Shown here: positions 37,083 through 48,458 of the stretch, one piece after another | Numbering within the stretch: the first letter of the stretch is position 1 | Layout of the letters: each line of letters starts with the position of its first letter | Source of the DNA: JACCZX01 sp963786295 | GTDB taxonomy: Bacteria; Pseudomonadota; Gammaproteobacteria; Burkholderiales; Burkholderiaceae_F | Assembly: GCA_963786295.1 (NCBI GenBank) | Contig: CAWAYV010000006.1 | Coordinates: forward strand, 195,711 to 259,710 | Direction of reading: 5' to 3' | DNA: 64,000 nt | Made by a program: the position numbers and the translations under genes | The notes under the pieces: generated by a model | Database searches by the model: none | What the model was told of the DNA's origin: nothing | The model's input: the letters and a program-made list of their open reading frames with translations, nothing else

Positions 37083-38236
37083 ATGAAATTCATCATCAGC
37101 TTGATCGCGGCGCTTGGTCGCGGTACTCGGCACGAGCGCGACGCTCGCTCAGGACATCAAGGTCGGCGTCACTCTGTCGGCGACCGGTCCGGCGGCGTCG
37201 CTCGGCATTCCGGAGCGCAATACGTTTCCGCTGTTGCCACAAACGATCGGCGGAAAGAAAGTGAACTACATCGTGCTCGATGACGCATCGGATACGACGA
37301 CCGCGGTTCGCAACGCGCGCAAGCTGATCAGCGAAGACAAGGTCGATGTGCTGGTCGGCTCGACCGTGACGCCGAACTCGCTTGCGATGATCGACGTTGC
37401 GGCCGAAGGCGAGACGCCGATGATCTCGATGGCCGCGTCGAGCCGCATCGTCGAGCCGGTTGACGCCAAGCGCCGCTGGGTGTTCAAGACGCCGCAGAAC
37501 GATCAGCAGATGGCGCTGGTGATCATCGGTCACATGCTCGCGCAGGGAGTCAAGACGGTCGGCTTCATCGGATTCGCCGATGCTTACGGAGAAGGCTGGT
37601 GGACGCAGTTTTCGAACGTTGGCGGAAGCACGCGGGTTGAAGATCGTCGGCAACGAGCGATATCAGCGCGCTGATACGTCGGTTACCGGCCAGGTGTTGA
37701 AGCTGGTCAGCGCGAAGCCCGATGCGATTCTGATTGCGGGCTCGGGTACGCCGGCTGCGTTGCCGCAAAAGACGCTGAAGGAGCGCGGCTATGCCGGCAA
37801 GATTTATCAGACGCACGGCGTGGCCAACAACGACTTCCTGCGCGTATGCGGCAAGGATTGCGAAGGCACGTACCTGCCGGCCGGCCCGGTGCTGGTGACC
37901 GAACAGTTGCCGAACGATCATCCGGTGAAGAAGAGCGCGACGGCCTACGTGACCGCTTATGAAGGCGCGCAAGGCAAGGGCAGCGTGTCGACGTTCGGCG
38001 CGCACGCGTGGGATGTCGGCGTGCTGCTGCAGCAGGCGATTCCGGTCGCGCTGAAGAAAGGTCAGCCCGGCACCAAGGAGTTTCGCGTCGCACTGCGCGA
38101 TGCGCTCGAAGGCGTGAAGAACGCGGCCGGCGCGCACGGCATCTTCAATATGAGCGCGAGCGATCATCTCGGTCTTGACCAGCGCGCCGCCGTGATGATT
38201 CAGATTGTCGACGGCAAGTGGGTGATGCAGAAGTAG
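37083..38236 (+). CDS. Branched-chain-amino-acid-type ABC transporter substrate-binding protein (two frame breaks)
   Basis: A periplasmic-binding protein of the LivJ/Leu-Ile-Val type. GAGGAG precedes the ATG at 37083. A signal peptide (MKFIISLIAALVAVLGTSATLAQ after removing one base at 37113-37116, CTTG for CTG) leads to DIKVGVTLSATGPAASLGIPE. VNYIVLDDASDTTTAVRNARKL and SVSTFGAHAWDVGVLL follow. The second break is a run of four T at 37609-37612. Corrected length is 383 residues. It starts 49 bases after paaJ, and such proteins in aromatic clusters sometimes bind aromatic acids; the ligand here is not known. Confidence 0.87.
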
Positions 38237-38366
38237 CCGCTCCGCGCGTTCGCGACCTCGCGATCGGTGTGCTCGTCGCGATCGATTAATGCGCCGCTCC
38301 GTGCATCGTGGAAGCGCGGGCGGCGCAAGTACGAGGGCAAGCCGACTTGCGACATAGATCGCCGCC

Positions 38367-39407
38367 ATGAACCTCGACATCGCGCTGCTGCTGGCACAGG
38401 ACGGCATCACCAACGGCGCGATTTACGCGTTGCTTGCGCTGGCGCTCGTGCTTGCGTTCTCGGTGACCCGCGTGATTTTCATTCCGCAGGGCGAGTTCGT
38501 CGCGTACGGTGCGCTGACATTGGTGGCGTTGCAGGCCGGGAGGCTGCCCGGCACGGTCATCCTGCTGGTGATTGCCGGTGCGATGGTGGCGTGCGCAGAG
38601 CTGATTACGGCCGCGCGCAAGCGCCGCTGGCACCGAGTCGCTCCAATGCTCGCGTGGAACGTCGTCTATCCGCTCGCGCTTCTCGGTCTGCTGAAGTTTG
38701 TGCCGATGCAGGGTTGGCCGATGGTCGCGCAGATTGCTCTTGACGTTGGCGATCATCGTGCCGCTCGGGCCGATGGTGTATCGCCTCGCGTATCAGCCGC
38801 TCGCCGAAGCGTCGGTGTTGATGCTGCTGATCGTCTCGGTCGCAGTGCACGTCGTGATGGTCGGACTGGGTTTGCTGGTATTTGGCGCCGAAGGCTCGCG
38901 GACTCCGCGCATTTTCGGATGGCACGGTCGCGCTCGGAACGCTGACCGCGAGCGCGCAGTCGCTGTGGGTGATCGGCTGTTCGCTGTTGTTGATCGTCGT
39001 GTTCAGCGTCCTGTTCGACCGCACCGTGTACGGCAAGGCGCTGCGCGCGACTGCGATCAATCGCCTCGGTGCGCGGCTGATGGGCATCCCGACCGAGTTC
39101 GCCGGCAAGCTGTCGTTCTTCCTGTGCGCGCTGATCGGCGCGATATCCGGCATCCTGATCGCGCCGATCACGACGATTTACTACGACACCGGCTTTCTGA
39201 TCGGGCTCAAGGGATTCGTTGCCGCGATCATCGGCGGGCTTGGCAAGCTATCCGATCGCCGCTCTCGGCGCACTGCTGGTCGGGTTGATCGAATCGTTTT
39301 CGTCGTTCTGGGCCAGCGCATACAAGGAAGTGATCGTGTTCACGTTGATCATTCCGGTGCTGCTGTGGCGCTCGCTGCGGACGCATCACGTGGAGGACGA
39401 CGAATGA
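38367..39407 (+). CDS. livH: Branched-chain-amino-acid-type ABC permease LivH (three frame breaks)
   Basis: An inner-membrane permease. It begins LLLAQDGITNGAIYALLALALVLAFSVTRVIFIPQGEFV, the canonical LivH N-terminus. Later helices include LWVIGCSLLLIVVFSVLF, and FDRTVYGKALRATAINRLGARLMGI is the coupling region. Frame breaks are at 38739-38742 (CTTG), near 38905-38911 and near 39238-39246, each plus one, giving 345 residues. The C-terminus is KEVIVFTLIIPVLLWRSL. Its stop overlaps the start of the fused LivM-LivG gene (ATGA). A 130-base gap before it shows no gene. Confidence 0.87.
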
Positions 39408-41237
39408 AGCGGCCGTCACGGTCCGCGTGGCTGGGGTTGGCGCTTCTGCTGGGCCTGGTCGCTGCACCGCTGGTGCTGTCCGAGTTTTCGATCACGCTGC
39501 TGAACTACATCGGGCTTGCTTCGCTGGTGGTTCTCGGACTCGTGCTGCTGACCGGAGTCAGCGGACTGACTTCATTCGGGCAGGCCGCGTTCGTCGGTCT
39601 CGGCGCGTACACGACCGCAGTGTTGACGACATCGACGGGTTTGCCGAGCAGCGTGGCGTGGCTCGGCGCTTCGCCATGGCTCGCGCTGTTCGCGGGACTG
39701 ATGCTGACGGTTGCTGTCGCCAGCAGCGTTGGGATTTCTCACGTTGCGGCTGTCCGGGCCACTACCTGCCGCTTGGCACGATCGCATGGGGAATCAGCCT
39801 GTACTTCCTGTTCGGCACATCGGAGATGCTCGGCGGACATACCGGACGCGGCGGCTTGCCCCCAATCTCGCTGTTCGGCAGACCGCTCGAATCGCGGCCG
39901 CGAGATTTTCTATCTGATCTGGGCATTCGTGCTCGCCGCGGTGCTGACGACGCGCAACCTGCTCGATTCGCGCGAGGGTCGGGCGATCCGCGCACTCAAG
40001 GGCGGTCGTGTGATGGCCGAGGCGATGGGCGTGAACACGTGGGCATCGCGCATGATCGCGTTCGTGCTGGCGGCGATGATGGCGTGCGCCTCGGGCTGGC
40101 TGTATGCGCACATGCAGCGCTTTGTGAACCCGACACCGTTTTCGCTGCACGCGGGCATCGAGTATCTGTTCATGGCGGTGATCGGCGGCGCGAGCTACGT
40201 CTGGGGCGCGTTGTTGGGCGCATCGGTGTTGACGGTGTCAAACCAATGGCTGCGCGACTGGCTGCCGCAGATCGTCGGCCAGGCAGGCAACTTTGAAACG
40301 ATCGTGTTTGGCGTGCTGATGATCGTGATTCTGCAGCGCGCGCCCGAGGGGTTGTGGCCGGCGATCACGCGCCGAATCGAATGGTTCGCGGCGCGCCCGT
40401 CGATTGATCGGCAACCCGTTTCGCTGAAGCGCGCGAACATCGCCACGCGGGGCGAAAAGCTGCTCGATGTTCAGTCCATCAGCAAGCGCTTTGGCGGCCT
40501 GGTCGCGGTCGATCAGATCAGTCTGAGCGCGCATGCCGGTGAGATCGTGGCATTGATCGGACCGAACGGCGCCGGCAAGACCACGGTGTTCAACGTCGTG
40601 TCGGGCGTGCTCGATGCCACTTCAGGCTCGGTGCTCTTCCGCGGTCGCAACGTGACCGGCACGCAGTCGCGCGACATTGCCAAGGCTGGGTCTGAGCCGC
40701 ACGTTTCAGCATGTTCGATTGCTGCCGCAGATGAGCGTGATCGACAACGTGGCGATCGGCGCGCATCGGCGCGAATATCCTGGATTGGTCGCCGGTGTGG
40801 TCACTGGCGCGTGGCGTCTCGATCGGTCGCGCGAATCGAAGTTGCTGAGCGAAGCCGCACGACAAGTCGAGCGCGTCGGACTTGCCGAGCACATGTTCGA
40901 TTCGGCTGGATCGCTGCCGTTGGGCAAGCAGCGCACGCTCGAGATTGCGCGTGCGCTGGCGTCCGATCCAGCGCTGTTGCTGCTCGATGAGCCCGCTGCC
41001 GGGCTTCGTTACCTGGAAAAGCGCTCGCTGGCTGATCTGCTTCGCAAGCTGCGCGATGAAGGACTCGGCATTCTGCTGGTCGAGCACGACATGGACTTCG
41101 TGATGGGCCTCGCGGATCGCGTCTATGTGATGGACTTCGGCCAGAAGATCGCCGAAGGCACGCCTGCTGAAGTGCAGCGCGACCCACGCGTCATCGAGGC
41201 GTATCTGGGTGGCGTCGACGAAAAGGACGCTGCGTGA
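39404..41237 (+). CDS. Fused LivM permease-LivG ATPase (four frame breaks)
   Basis: One polypeptide of about 609 residues: a LivM permease followed by a LivG-type ATPase. The permease has LLNYIGLASLVVLGLVLLTGVSGLTSFGQAAFVGLGAYT, HYLPLGTIAWGISLYFLFGT and MAVIGGASYVWGALLGA. The ATPase starts near LLDVQSISKRFGGLVAVDQIS, with Walker A GPNGAGKT, signature-region SLPLGKQRTLEIARAL and Walker B LLLLDEPAAGL. The linker between them (ARPSIDRQPVSLKRANIATR) lies inside an uninterrupted frame, so the fusion is real. Breaks are near 39735, 39756-39762, 39894-39902 and 40687. Overlap with livH is four bases. Confidence 0.85.
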
Positions 41238-41249
41238 GCGCTTCCGCAC

Positions 41250-41309
41250 GGCCGCTCCGAAGGAAGCGCTCCGTCCCTCTCGGAGGGACCGCGCGCAGCG
41301 CGAGGGAGC
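41250..41309. repeat. Dispersed GC-rich hairpin repeat, copy 2
   Basis: GGCCGCTCCGAAGGAAGCG, then GTCCCTCTCGGAGGGAC (stem-loop), then CGCGCGCAGCGCGAGGGAGC: the inverse complement of the copy at 11742-11799. The end GAGGGAG lies five bases before the livF ATG and probably serves as its ribosome site. Confidence 0.75.
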
Positions 41310-41313
41310 GTCT

Positions 41314-42070
41314 ATGAATGCTGCGCTCTCGAAGTCACCGACTTGTCGGTCGCATACGGCAAAGTCGCTGCTGTCGTTAGCGCGCGCTTGTCGGTCGGTC
41401 AAGGTCAGATCGTCACCGTGATCGGACCGAACGGAGCCGGCAAGACGACGTTGCTGTCCGCGATCATCGGTGCACTGCCCGCCAACGGCAGCGCACGCGG
41501 ATCGATTCGCTTCGATCGCGAAGCGGTGAACGCCGCCGAGGTCTCGATCGAGCGCATGGTGGCGAGCGGCATGACCCTGGTGCCAGAGCGGCGCGAGTTG
41601 TTCGGCGAAATGAGCGTTGCAGACAACCTGCTGCTCGGCGCGTTTCAGCGCTATCGCTCGGGCCAGCGCGATCACGCAGCAAACGATCGAAGAAGTGTTC
41701 ACGCTGTTTCCCGCGCCTGCGCGATCGGCGAACGCAGCTGGCCGGCACACTGTCCGGCGGAGAGCGCCAGATGCTCGCAGTCGGGCGCGCGCTGATGGCG
41801 AAGCCAAAGCTGCTGATGCTCGATGAGCCGTCGCTTGGACTTGCGCCGTTGATCGTGCGCGAAATCTTTCACATCATCGTCGAGCTGAAGCGGCGCGGCG
41901 TATCGATCTTGTTGGTCGAGCAGAACGCACGCGCCGCGCTGCAGACGGCCGATTACGCCTACGTGCTCGAGACCGGCGAGATAACGCTCGAAGGCCCAGC
42001 GCGCGAGCTCGCGAACGATCCACGCGTCGTCGAGAGCTATCTCGGACTCGGCGGTCGCGTCTCTGCGTAG
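41314..42070 (+). CDS. livF: Branched-chain-amino-acid-type ABC ATPase LivF (three frame breaks)
   Basis: The second ATPase of the transporter. MNAAL then EVTDLSVAYGKVAAV (after a two-base discrepancy near 41328-41333), Walker A GPNGAGKTTLLSAI, VPERRELFGEMSVADNLLLGAF, signature TLSGGERQMLAVGRAL, Walker B LLMLDEPSLGLAPL and the tail YVLETGEITLEGPARELANDPRVVESYLG. Further breaks lie near 41668-41680 and 41715-41760. Corrected length is 250 residues. It is separated from the LivMG gene by the dispersed repeat and ends the operon. Confidence 0.88.
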
Positions 42071-42169
42071 AGCCGGGCCGCGTACCGGCGCAGCGGGCGC
42101 GGCCACTTTAGGGGTCGTGACACTGGAGTAGAGTTGCTACGTCCTACGATGGCAGCGGAGGAGAGCCTG

Positions 42170-42655
42170 ATGAGACGCGACTTCACCCGGTCCCTTGGAT
42201 TGTGCGTTCTTTTCCTAGCACCCTCCGCGGGAGCACAAGTTCTGAAGTGCACCGACGCGGAAAAAAACGTGACTTATTCCGATGTACCTTGTCTGCGCAC
42301 GGAAAAGACGGCTGTCGTCGACACACGAGCCAGCTCGAATGTCATGGACCACAGTTCCATCAGAGCACAAAAAGGCCGCCTTTTCGCGCCCGTGGCAGCA
42401 GCGCCGGTCTATTCCGCGCCGCCTGCCCCGCCCCCACCCTCACCGGCACCATTCACAGTAGATCGTACGGTAAAGCCCGCGCGTCAGCTACTAGCGCTGA
42501 CCAAATCCGTCGCGGAGCCCAATCCGGTCCTCCGCTTCGCTCCTCGACGCCGCTGCTGTTTCTACGGGCGCCTTTCGTCGGCGTTTCCCGCGTGCACATT
42601 AGTCGGGCACGCCGAGACCCGTCAGCGAGCGGATCACTGCTTAATGTCGCCGTGA
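42170..42655 (+). CDS. Exported DUF4124-like protein
   Basis: The ATG at 42170 (MRRDFTRSLGLCVLFLAPSAGAQ) gives a signal peptide; GGAGGAG lies upstream. The mature start VLKCTDAEKNVTYSDVPC is typical of DUF4124, a short Cys-paired domain of secreted proteobacterial proteins. A Pro-rich stretch (SAPPAPPPPSPAPF) follows. The last 50 residues are Arg/Cys-rich and look non-native, so a frame change there is possible. The function is unknown. It sits between livF and the thiC riboswitch. Confidence 0.55.
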   Translation: MRRDFTRSLGLCVLFLAPSAGAQVLKCTDAEKNVTYSDVPCLRTEKTAVVDTRASSNVMDHSSIRAQKGRLFAPVAAAPVYSAPPAPPPPSPAPFTVDRTVKPARQLLALTKSVAEPNPVLRFAPRRRCCFYGRLSSAFPACTLVGHAETRQRADHCLMSP

Positions 42656-42694
42656 CGATTTGCGGCCCGTGTCCCGATCGTCTATCGTGGCCGT

Positions 42695-42775
42695 GCGTTG
42701 GGGGTACTGCGTCGGTCGACGCAGTTGAGAGAGTCCCCGGAACCTGATCCGGTTAATACCGGCGGAGGAAAACGA
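42695..42775 (+). promoter_or_regulatory. TPP riboswitch (THI element) of thiC
   Basis: The THI-box is recognisable: GGGGGTACTGCG, the hairpin CTGCGTCGGTCGACGCAG, TTGAGAGAGTCCCC, GGAACCTGATCCGG and TTAATACCGGCGGAGGAAAACG. CGTT at the 5' side can pair with AACG at the 3' side, closing P1. The usual CTGAGA reads TTGAGA here. The GGAGGA inside the 3' strand is the thiC ribosome site, so TPP binding should block translation directly. Confidence 0.92.
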
Positions 42776-42776
42776 A

Positions 42777-44649
42777 ATGAGCGCCAATCCGAAGTTTGTT
42801 GCAGCCACAGCGCATGTCGATGAAGCGGCGATTCAGCCGCTTCCAAGGTCCCGAAAGGTCTATTTAGAGGGTTCACGGCCTGACGTGCGCGTGCCGGTGC
42901 GCGAGATCACGCAGAGCGAAACGTCAGCATCGTTCGGATCGGAAGCCAATCCGTCGCTGGTGGTGTACGACACATCCGGACCGTATACGGATCCCGATGT
43001 GACCATCGACATCCGCTCGGGTCTGGCACCGCTGCGAGCACGCTGGATTGCAGAACGCAATGACACTGACGAGCTGGCCGGACCGTCGTCGAGCTTCGGC
43101 GTCGATCGGCTGAACGATCCCAAGCTCGCCGAGCTGCGCTTCAACCTGCGCCGTACGCCGCGCCGTGCGCGCAGCGGTGCGAATGTGTCGCAGATGCATT
43201 ACGCGCGGCGTGGCATCGTGACCCCCGAGATGGAATTCATCGCGATCCGCGAAAACCAGCGACTCGCGAGAATTTCCGGAGCCGCTGCTGCGCCAGCATC
43301 CGGGTCAGTCGTTCGGCGCGCAGCTGCCGCAGTCGATCACGCCCGAGTTCGTGCGCGACGAAGTCGCGCGCGGCCGCGCGATCATTCCGGCCAACATCAA
43401 TCACCCGGAAACCGAGCCGATGATCATCGGTCGCAACTTTCTGGTGAAGATCAACGCCAATATCGGCAACTCCGCAGTGACGTCTTCGATCGGCGAAGAA
43501 GTCGAGAAGATGACGTGGGCGATCCGCTGGGGCGCAGACACGGTGATGGATCTGTCGACCGGCAAACACATTCACGAAACACGCGAATGGATCCTGCGCA
43601 ACTCGCCGGTGCCGATCGGCACGGTGCCGATTTATCAGGCGCTCGAAAAAGTCGACGGCAAGGCCGAGGAGCTGACGTGGGAAATATTCCGCGATACGTT
43701 GATCGAACAGGCCGAGCAGGGCGTCGACTACTTCACGATCCACGCCGGTGTGCGGCTGCCGTTCATTCCGATGACGGCGAAGCGCTTGACCGGCATCGTG
43801 TCGCGTGGCGGCTCGATCATGGCCAAGTGGTGCCTAGCGCACCATCGCGAATCGTTTTTGTACGAGCGATTCGAGGACATCTGCGACATCATGAAGGCGT
43901 ACGACGTGTCGTTCTCGCTCGGTGATGGCCTGCGGCCGGGATCGATTCACGATGCGAACGATGAGGCGCAGATGGCGGAGCTCGCCACGCTCGGAGAGCT
44001 GACGACGATCGCGTGGAAGCACGACGTGCAGACGATGATCGAAGGGCCGGGCCATGTGCCGATGCACCTGATCAAGCACAACATGGACGAGCAACTGCGG
44101 CTATGCCACGAGGCTCCGTTCTATACGCTCGGCCCATTGACGACCGATATTGCACCCGGCTACGACCACATCACGAGCGCGATCGGCGCCGCGATGATCG
44201 GCTGGTACGGCACTGCGATGCTGTGCTATGTGACGCCAAAAGAGCACCTTGGGCTGCCGAACAAGAAGGACGTGAAGGACGGCATCATCGCGTACAAGAT
44301 CGCGGCACACGCGGCCGACCTGGCGAAAGGGCATCCGGGCGCGCAGTTGCGCGATAACGCGCTATCGAAAGCGCGCTTCGAGTTTCGCTGGGAAGATCAG
44401 TTCAACCTCGGCTTCGATCCCGATACCGCGAAGGATTTTCACGACGAAACCCTGCCGAAGGATTCGATGAAGACCGCACACTTCTGTTCGATGTGCGGTC
44501 CGCACTTCTGCTCGATGAAGATCACGCAGGACGTACGCGAGTATGCGCAGAAGCACGGCGTGTCGGCCGACGAAGCGCTATCGAAGGGCATGCAGGAAAA
44601 GGCCGTCGAGTTCGTCAAAAAGGGCGCGGAGATCTATCAGCGCGCTTGA
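42777..44649 (+). CDS. thiC: Phosphomethylpyrimidine synthase ThiC (one frame break)
   Basis: A radical-SAM enzyme that converts aminoimidazole ribotide to HMP phosphate in thiamin synthesis. GSRPDVRVPVREI, MHYARRGIVTPEMEFIAIREN, EEVEKMTWAIRWGADTVMDLS and the iron-sulfur motif CSMCGPHFCSMK (CxxCxxxxC) near the C-terminus identify it. The frame changes at 43270-43273 (an extra A before TTTCCGGAGCC, expected FPEPLLRQHPGQSFG). Corrected length is 623 residues. It is controlled by the TPP riboswitch directly upstream. Confidence 0.95.
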
Positions 44650-44752
44650 GCGCCTTCCTAGCTGACTTGTTGTTGCAGGCTGTTACAAGCACGATGTTGA
44701 ACCATCGTCGCTGCGTACAATCTTTTGCTCTCTGGTCCGTTGATACAAGACC

Positions 44753-46273
44753 TTGAAGAACCCAAAGCTCGTTGTCGGGACGTTGCTCTTCGCCGTGCTT
44801 GCCGGCGGTGGCTGGTATGCGTGGTCGAGTCGTCAGGGCGACGCACCGACCTATCGCACGGCGAAGGTCGAGCGCGGGCCGATCACGGCGACGGTGTCTT
44901 CAACCGGCACCTTGAATCCGGTGACGTCGGTACAGGTGGGCACTCAGGTATCCGGCCAGATTCAGCAGCTGTTCGTCGACTTCAACTCGCCGGTAAAAAA
45001 GGGCGAGCTGATTGCCCGCATCGATCCCGAGACTTTTCAGTACCGCGTCCGGCAAGCCGAAGCCGATCTCGAATCGTCGCGCTCGAGCGTGGGGCGTGCT
45101 CAGGTCGCGCAAGTGATCGCCGACCGCGACTTGAAGCGCACCAAGGAGCTGGTGGCGCGCAATTTTGTTTCGCCGGCTGAGCTCGATCGGGCGCAATCGA
45201 CATTTGATCTCGCGGCGGCCGAGGTGCGTACCGCGCAGGCCATCGTGCAGCAGCGTGCCGCGCAACTGGCGACGGCTCGGGTCGATTTATCGCGTACCGA
45301 GATCCGTGCACCGGTCGACGGGGTGGTGATCAAGCGCAGCGTCGATGTCGGTCAGACGGTCGCGGCGAGCTTGCAGGCGCCCGAGTTGTTCGTCATCGCC
45401 AAGGATCTGCGCGACATGCAGGTCGATACGTCGATCGACGAGGCAGACGTCGGCCGTATCAAGATTGGACTGCGCGCCACGTTTACCGTCGATGCGTTTC
45501 CGGGCCGGCAATTTTCGGGCGAGGTACGTAGCGTGCGCAAGGCGGCGCAGAATGTGCAGAACGTCGTCACCTATATCGCGATCATTTCCGCCAACAACGA
45601 GCGCGGTGAGTTGCTGCCGGGAATGACGGCCAACGTGCGCATCGTGACGGATACGCGAGACTCGGTGCTGAAGGTGCCGAACGCTGCGCTTCGCTTTCGC
45701 CCGGCGGGTGAGAGCGCGGCTGCGAAAGGCGACGCTGTAAAGAACGACGACAGTGGCAAGTCAATTCGAGGCGCGGACGCTGGCGCGAGTAAGGGCGGTG
45801 CGGGCGGCGGCCAGCTGAATCAGTTTCGCGAGCGAATCGTCACCGAGTTGAAGCTCGACGCCGAGCAGCAGCAGCGGCTGGACCCGATCTTTGCCGAGAT
45901 GCGCAACAAGTTCATGGGCCTGCGCGATTTGCCCGAGGAGGCGCGCGCGCGACAGACGGCCGCGATTCGCTCCGACATGCGTGCGCGCGTCGAAGAAGTC
46001 CTGAAGCCCGAGCAGAAAGCGCGCTACGCAGAGATCGTCGCCGAACTCGGCGGCCGTGCAGGCAGCGGTCAAACTACGCGCGGCCGCATCTATCTGATGG
46101 AAAGCGGCAAGCCAAAAGCAATCGAGGTCCGGGTCGGTTTATCGGACGGAGCGATGAGTGAAGTCGCCGGCGAGGGACTGGCCGAAGGGGCCGAGGTGAT
46201 CATCGGGCTGCAAGGGGGGCCGGCGGCGAGCACACCCGCTCAAAAAGGCAGCCCCCCGAGGATGTTTTTCTAA
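44753..46273 (+). CDS. macA: MacA-type periplasmic adaptor with an inserted helical domain
   Basis: A membrane-fusion protein of a tripartite ABC efflux pump. The TTG at 44753 leads into an N-terminal membrane helix (VVGTLLFAVLAGGGWYAW). The lipoyl/hairpin parts are TVSSTGTLNPVTSVQVGTQVSGQIQ and KRTKELVARNFVSPAELDRAQ. The beta-barrel ends with LLPGMTANVRIVTDTRDSVLKVPNAALRF. Around residues 350-440 an extra Glu/Arg-rich helical segment (LDAEQQQRLDPIFAEMRNKF ... LKPEQKARYAEIVAELGG) interrupts the membrane-proximal domain, which resumes at GRIYLMESGKPKAIEVRVGL. It lies 24 bases before the ATPase gene. The frame is intact. Confidence 0.88.
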   Translation: MKNPKLVVGTLLFAVLAGGGWYAWSSRQGDAPTYRTAKVERGPITATVSSTGTLNPVTSVQVGTQVSGQIQQLFVDFNSPVKKGELIARIDPETFQYRVRQAEADLESSRSSVGRAQVAQVIADRDLKRTKELVARNFVSPAELDRAQSTFDLAAAEVRTAQAIVQQRAAQLATARVDLSRTEIRAPVDGVVIKRSVDVGQTVAASLQAPELFVIAKDLRDMQVDTSIDEADVGRIKIGLRATFTVDAFPGRQFSGEVRSVRKAAQNVQNVVTYIAIISANNERGELLPGMTANVRIVTDTRDSVLKVPNAALRFRPAGESAAAKGDAVKNDDSGKSIRGADAGASKGGAGGGQLNQFRERIVTELKLDAEQQQRLDPIFAEMRNKFMGLRDLPEEARARQTAAIRSDMRARVEEVLKPEQKARYAEIVAELGGRAGSGQTTRGRIYLMESGKPKAIEVRVGLSDGAMSEVAGEGLAEGAEVIIGLQGGPAASTPAQKGSPPRMFF

Positions 46274-46297
46274 TCCCATGTCGACCGAAATTCTTGT

Positions 46298-47034
46298 ATG
46301 ACGGAACCGCTGATTCGTGTGGCTGATCTGACCAAGGATTACGTGCTTGGTGACAACGTCGTGCACGCGCTGGCCGGAATTTCGCTGGAGATTGCAGCAG
46401 GCGATTTCGTCGCAGTGATGGGGCCATCAGGGTCGGGCAAATCGACGTTCATGAACATGATTGGATGTCTGGATCGTCCGACGTCGGGTAGCTACCGGCT
46501 GGCCGGCGAAGATGTGGCGCGCATGAACGCCGATGATCTGGCAGCGGTGCGCAACCGGCGCATCGGTTTTGTGTTTCAGCAATTCAATTTGCTGGCGCGC
46601 ACCAGTGCATTGGAGAACGTCGAGCTGCCGTTGATGTATGCCAACGTGTCCGTCAGCGACCGGCACACGCGCGCGCTGGAGAAGCTGAAGCAGGTGGGCC
46701 TCGGCGAGCGCGCCGAGCATCAGCCTTCGCAACTGTCCGGCGGGCAGCAGCAGCGCGTCGCGATTGCGCGCGCTTTGGTCAACAACCCGGCGCTGATTCT
46801 TGCCGACGAGCCGACCGGTGCGCTTGACTCACGCACCAGCGTCGAGATCATGGCGCTGCTGCAGCAGCTGAACGCCGGCGGCATGACGATCGTGCTGGTG
46901 ACGCATGAACAGGACGTGGCCGCGTTTGCATCGCGCGAAGTGCATTTTCGCGACGGCAAGGTAGTCAGCGATGAACGGCAAACACCGCGCTCGGCGCGCA
47001 GCGCACTCGCTGAGCTCGATGATGGGGTGCGCGC

Positions 47035-47038
<4 letters not shown>
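46298..47038 (+). CDS. MacB/LolD-type ABC transporter ATPase
   Basis: 246 residues. Walker A GPSGSGKS, the Q-loop region GFVFQQFNLLARTSALENVELPL, signature QLSGGQQQRVAIARAL and Walker B LILADEPTGALDSR. It belongs to the MacB/LolD group. In E. coli MacB the ATPase and permease form one chain; here the permease is a separate gene overlapping by four bases (ATGA). With the MacA protein upstream it should form a pump for macrolides, peptides or lipopeptides, to be completed by an outer-membrane channel not seen here. Confidence 0.92.
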
Positions 47039-48267
<1,229 letters not shown>

Positions 48268-48280
48268 CCACTTGAATGCG

Positions 48281-48305
48281 AAAAGGCGTCGCCACGGCGC
48301 CTTTA
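48281..48305 (+). terminator. Probable terminator of the macAB-type operon
   Basis: AAAGGCG-T-CG, loop CCA, CG-G-CGCCTTT forms a 9-bp stem with one mismatch, followed by TTTAT. It lies 14 bases after the permease stop. Confidence 0.6.
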
Positions 48306-48458
48306 TCGCGTGCTCGTATGAGCGGCAATGCGCGAGCATCGCAGGATGCTTGCCCGCATCGCGCACGCTCATTCCGCGAACACTCGTCGCGTTGCTGGCA
48401 CTTGGCTTTGCAGCAGACGTAATCGCGGGCGATTCTTGGGCGGCTGCGTTCGCGTGAA

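Noticed and set aside
48328..48458. Separate small membrane gene before the kinase-like gene
   Set aside because: The hydrophobic helix is split over two frames that both shift toward the kinase frame, so it more likely belongs to the same gene; not listed separately.
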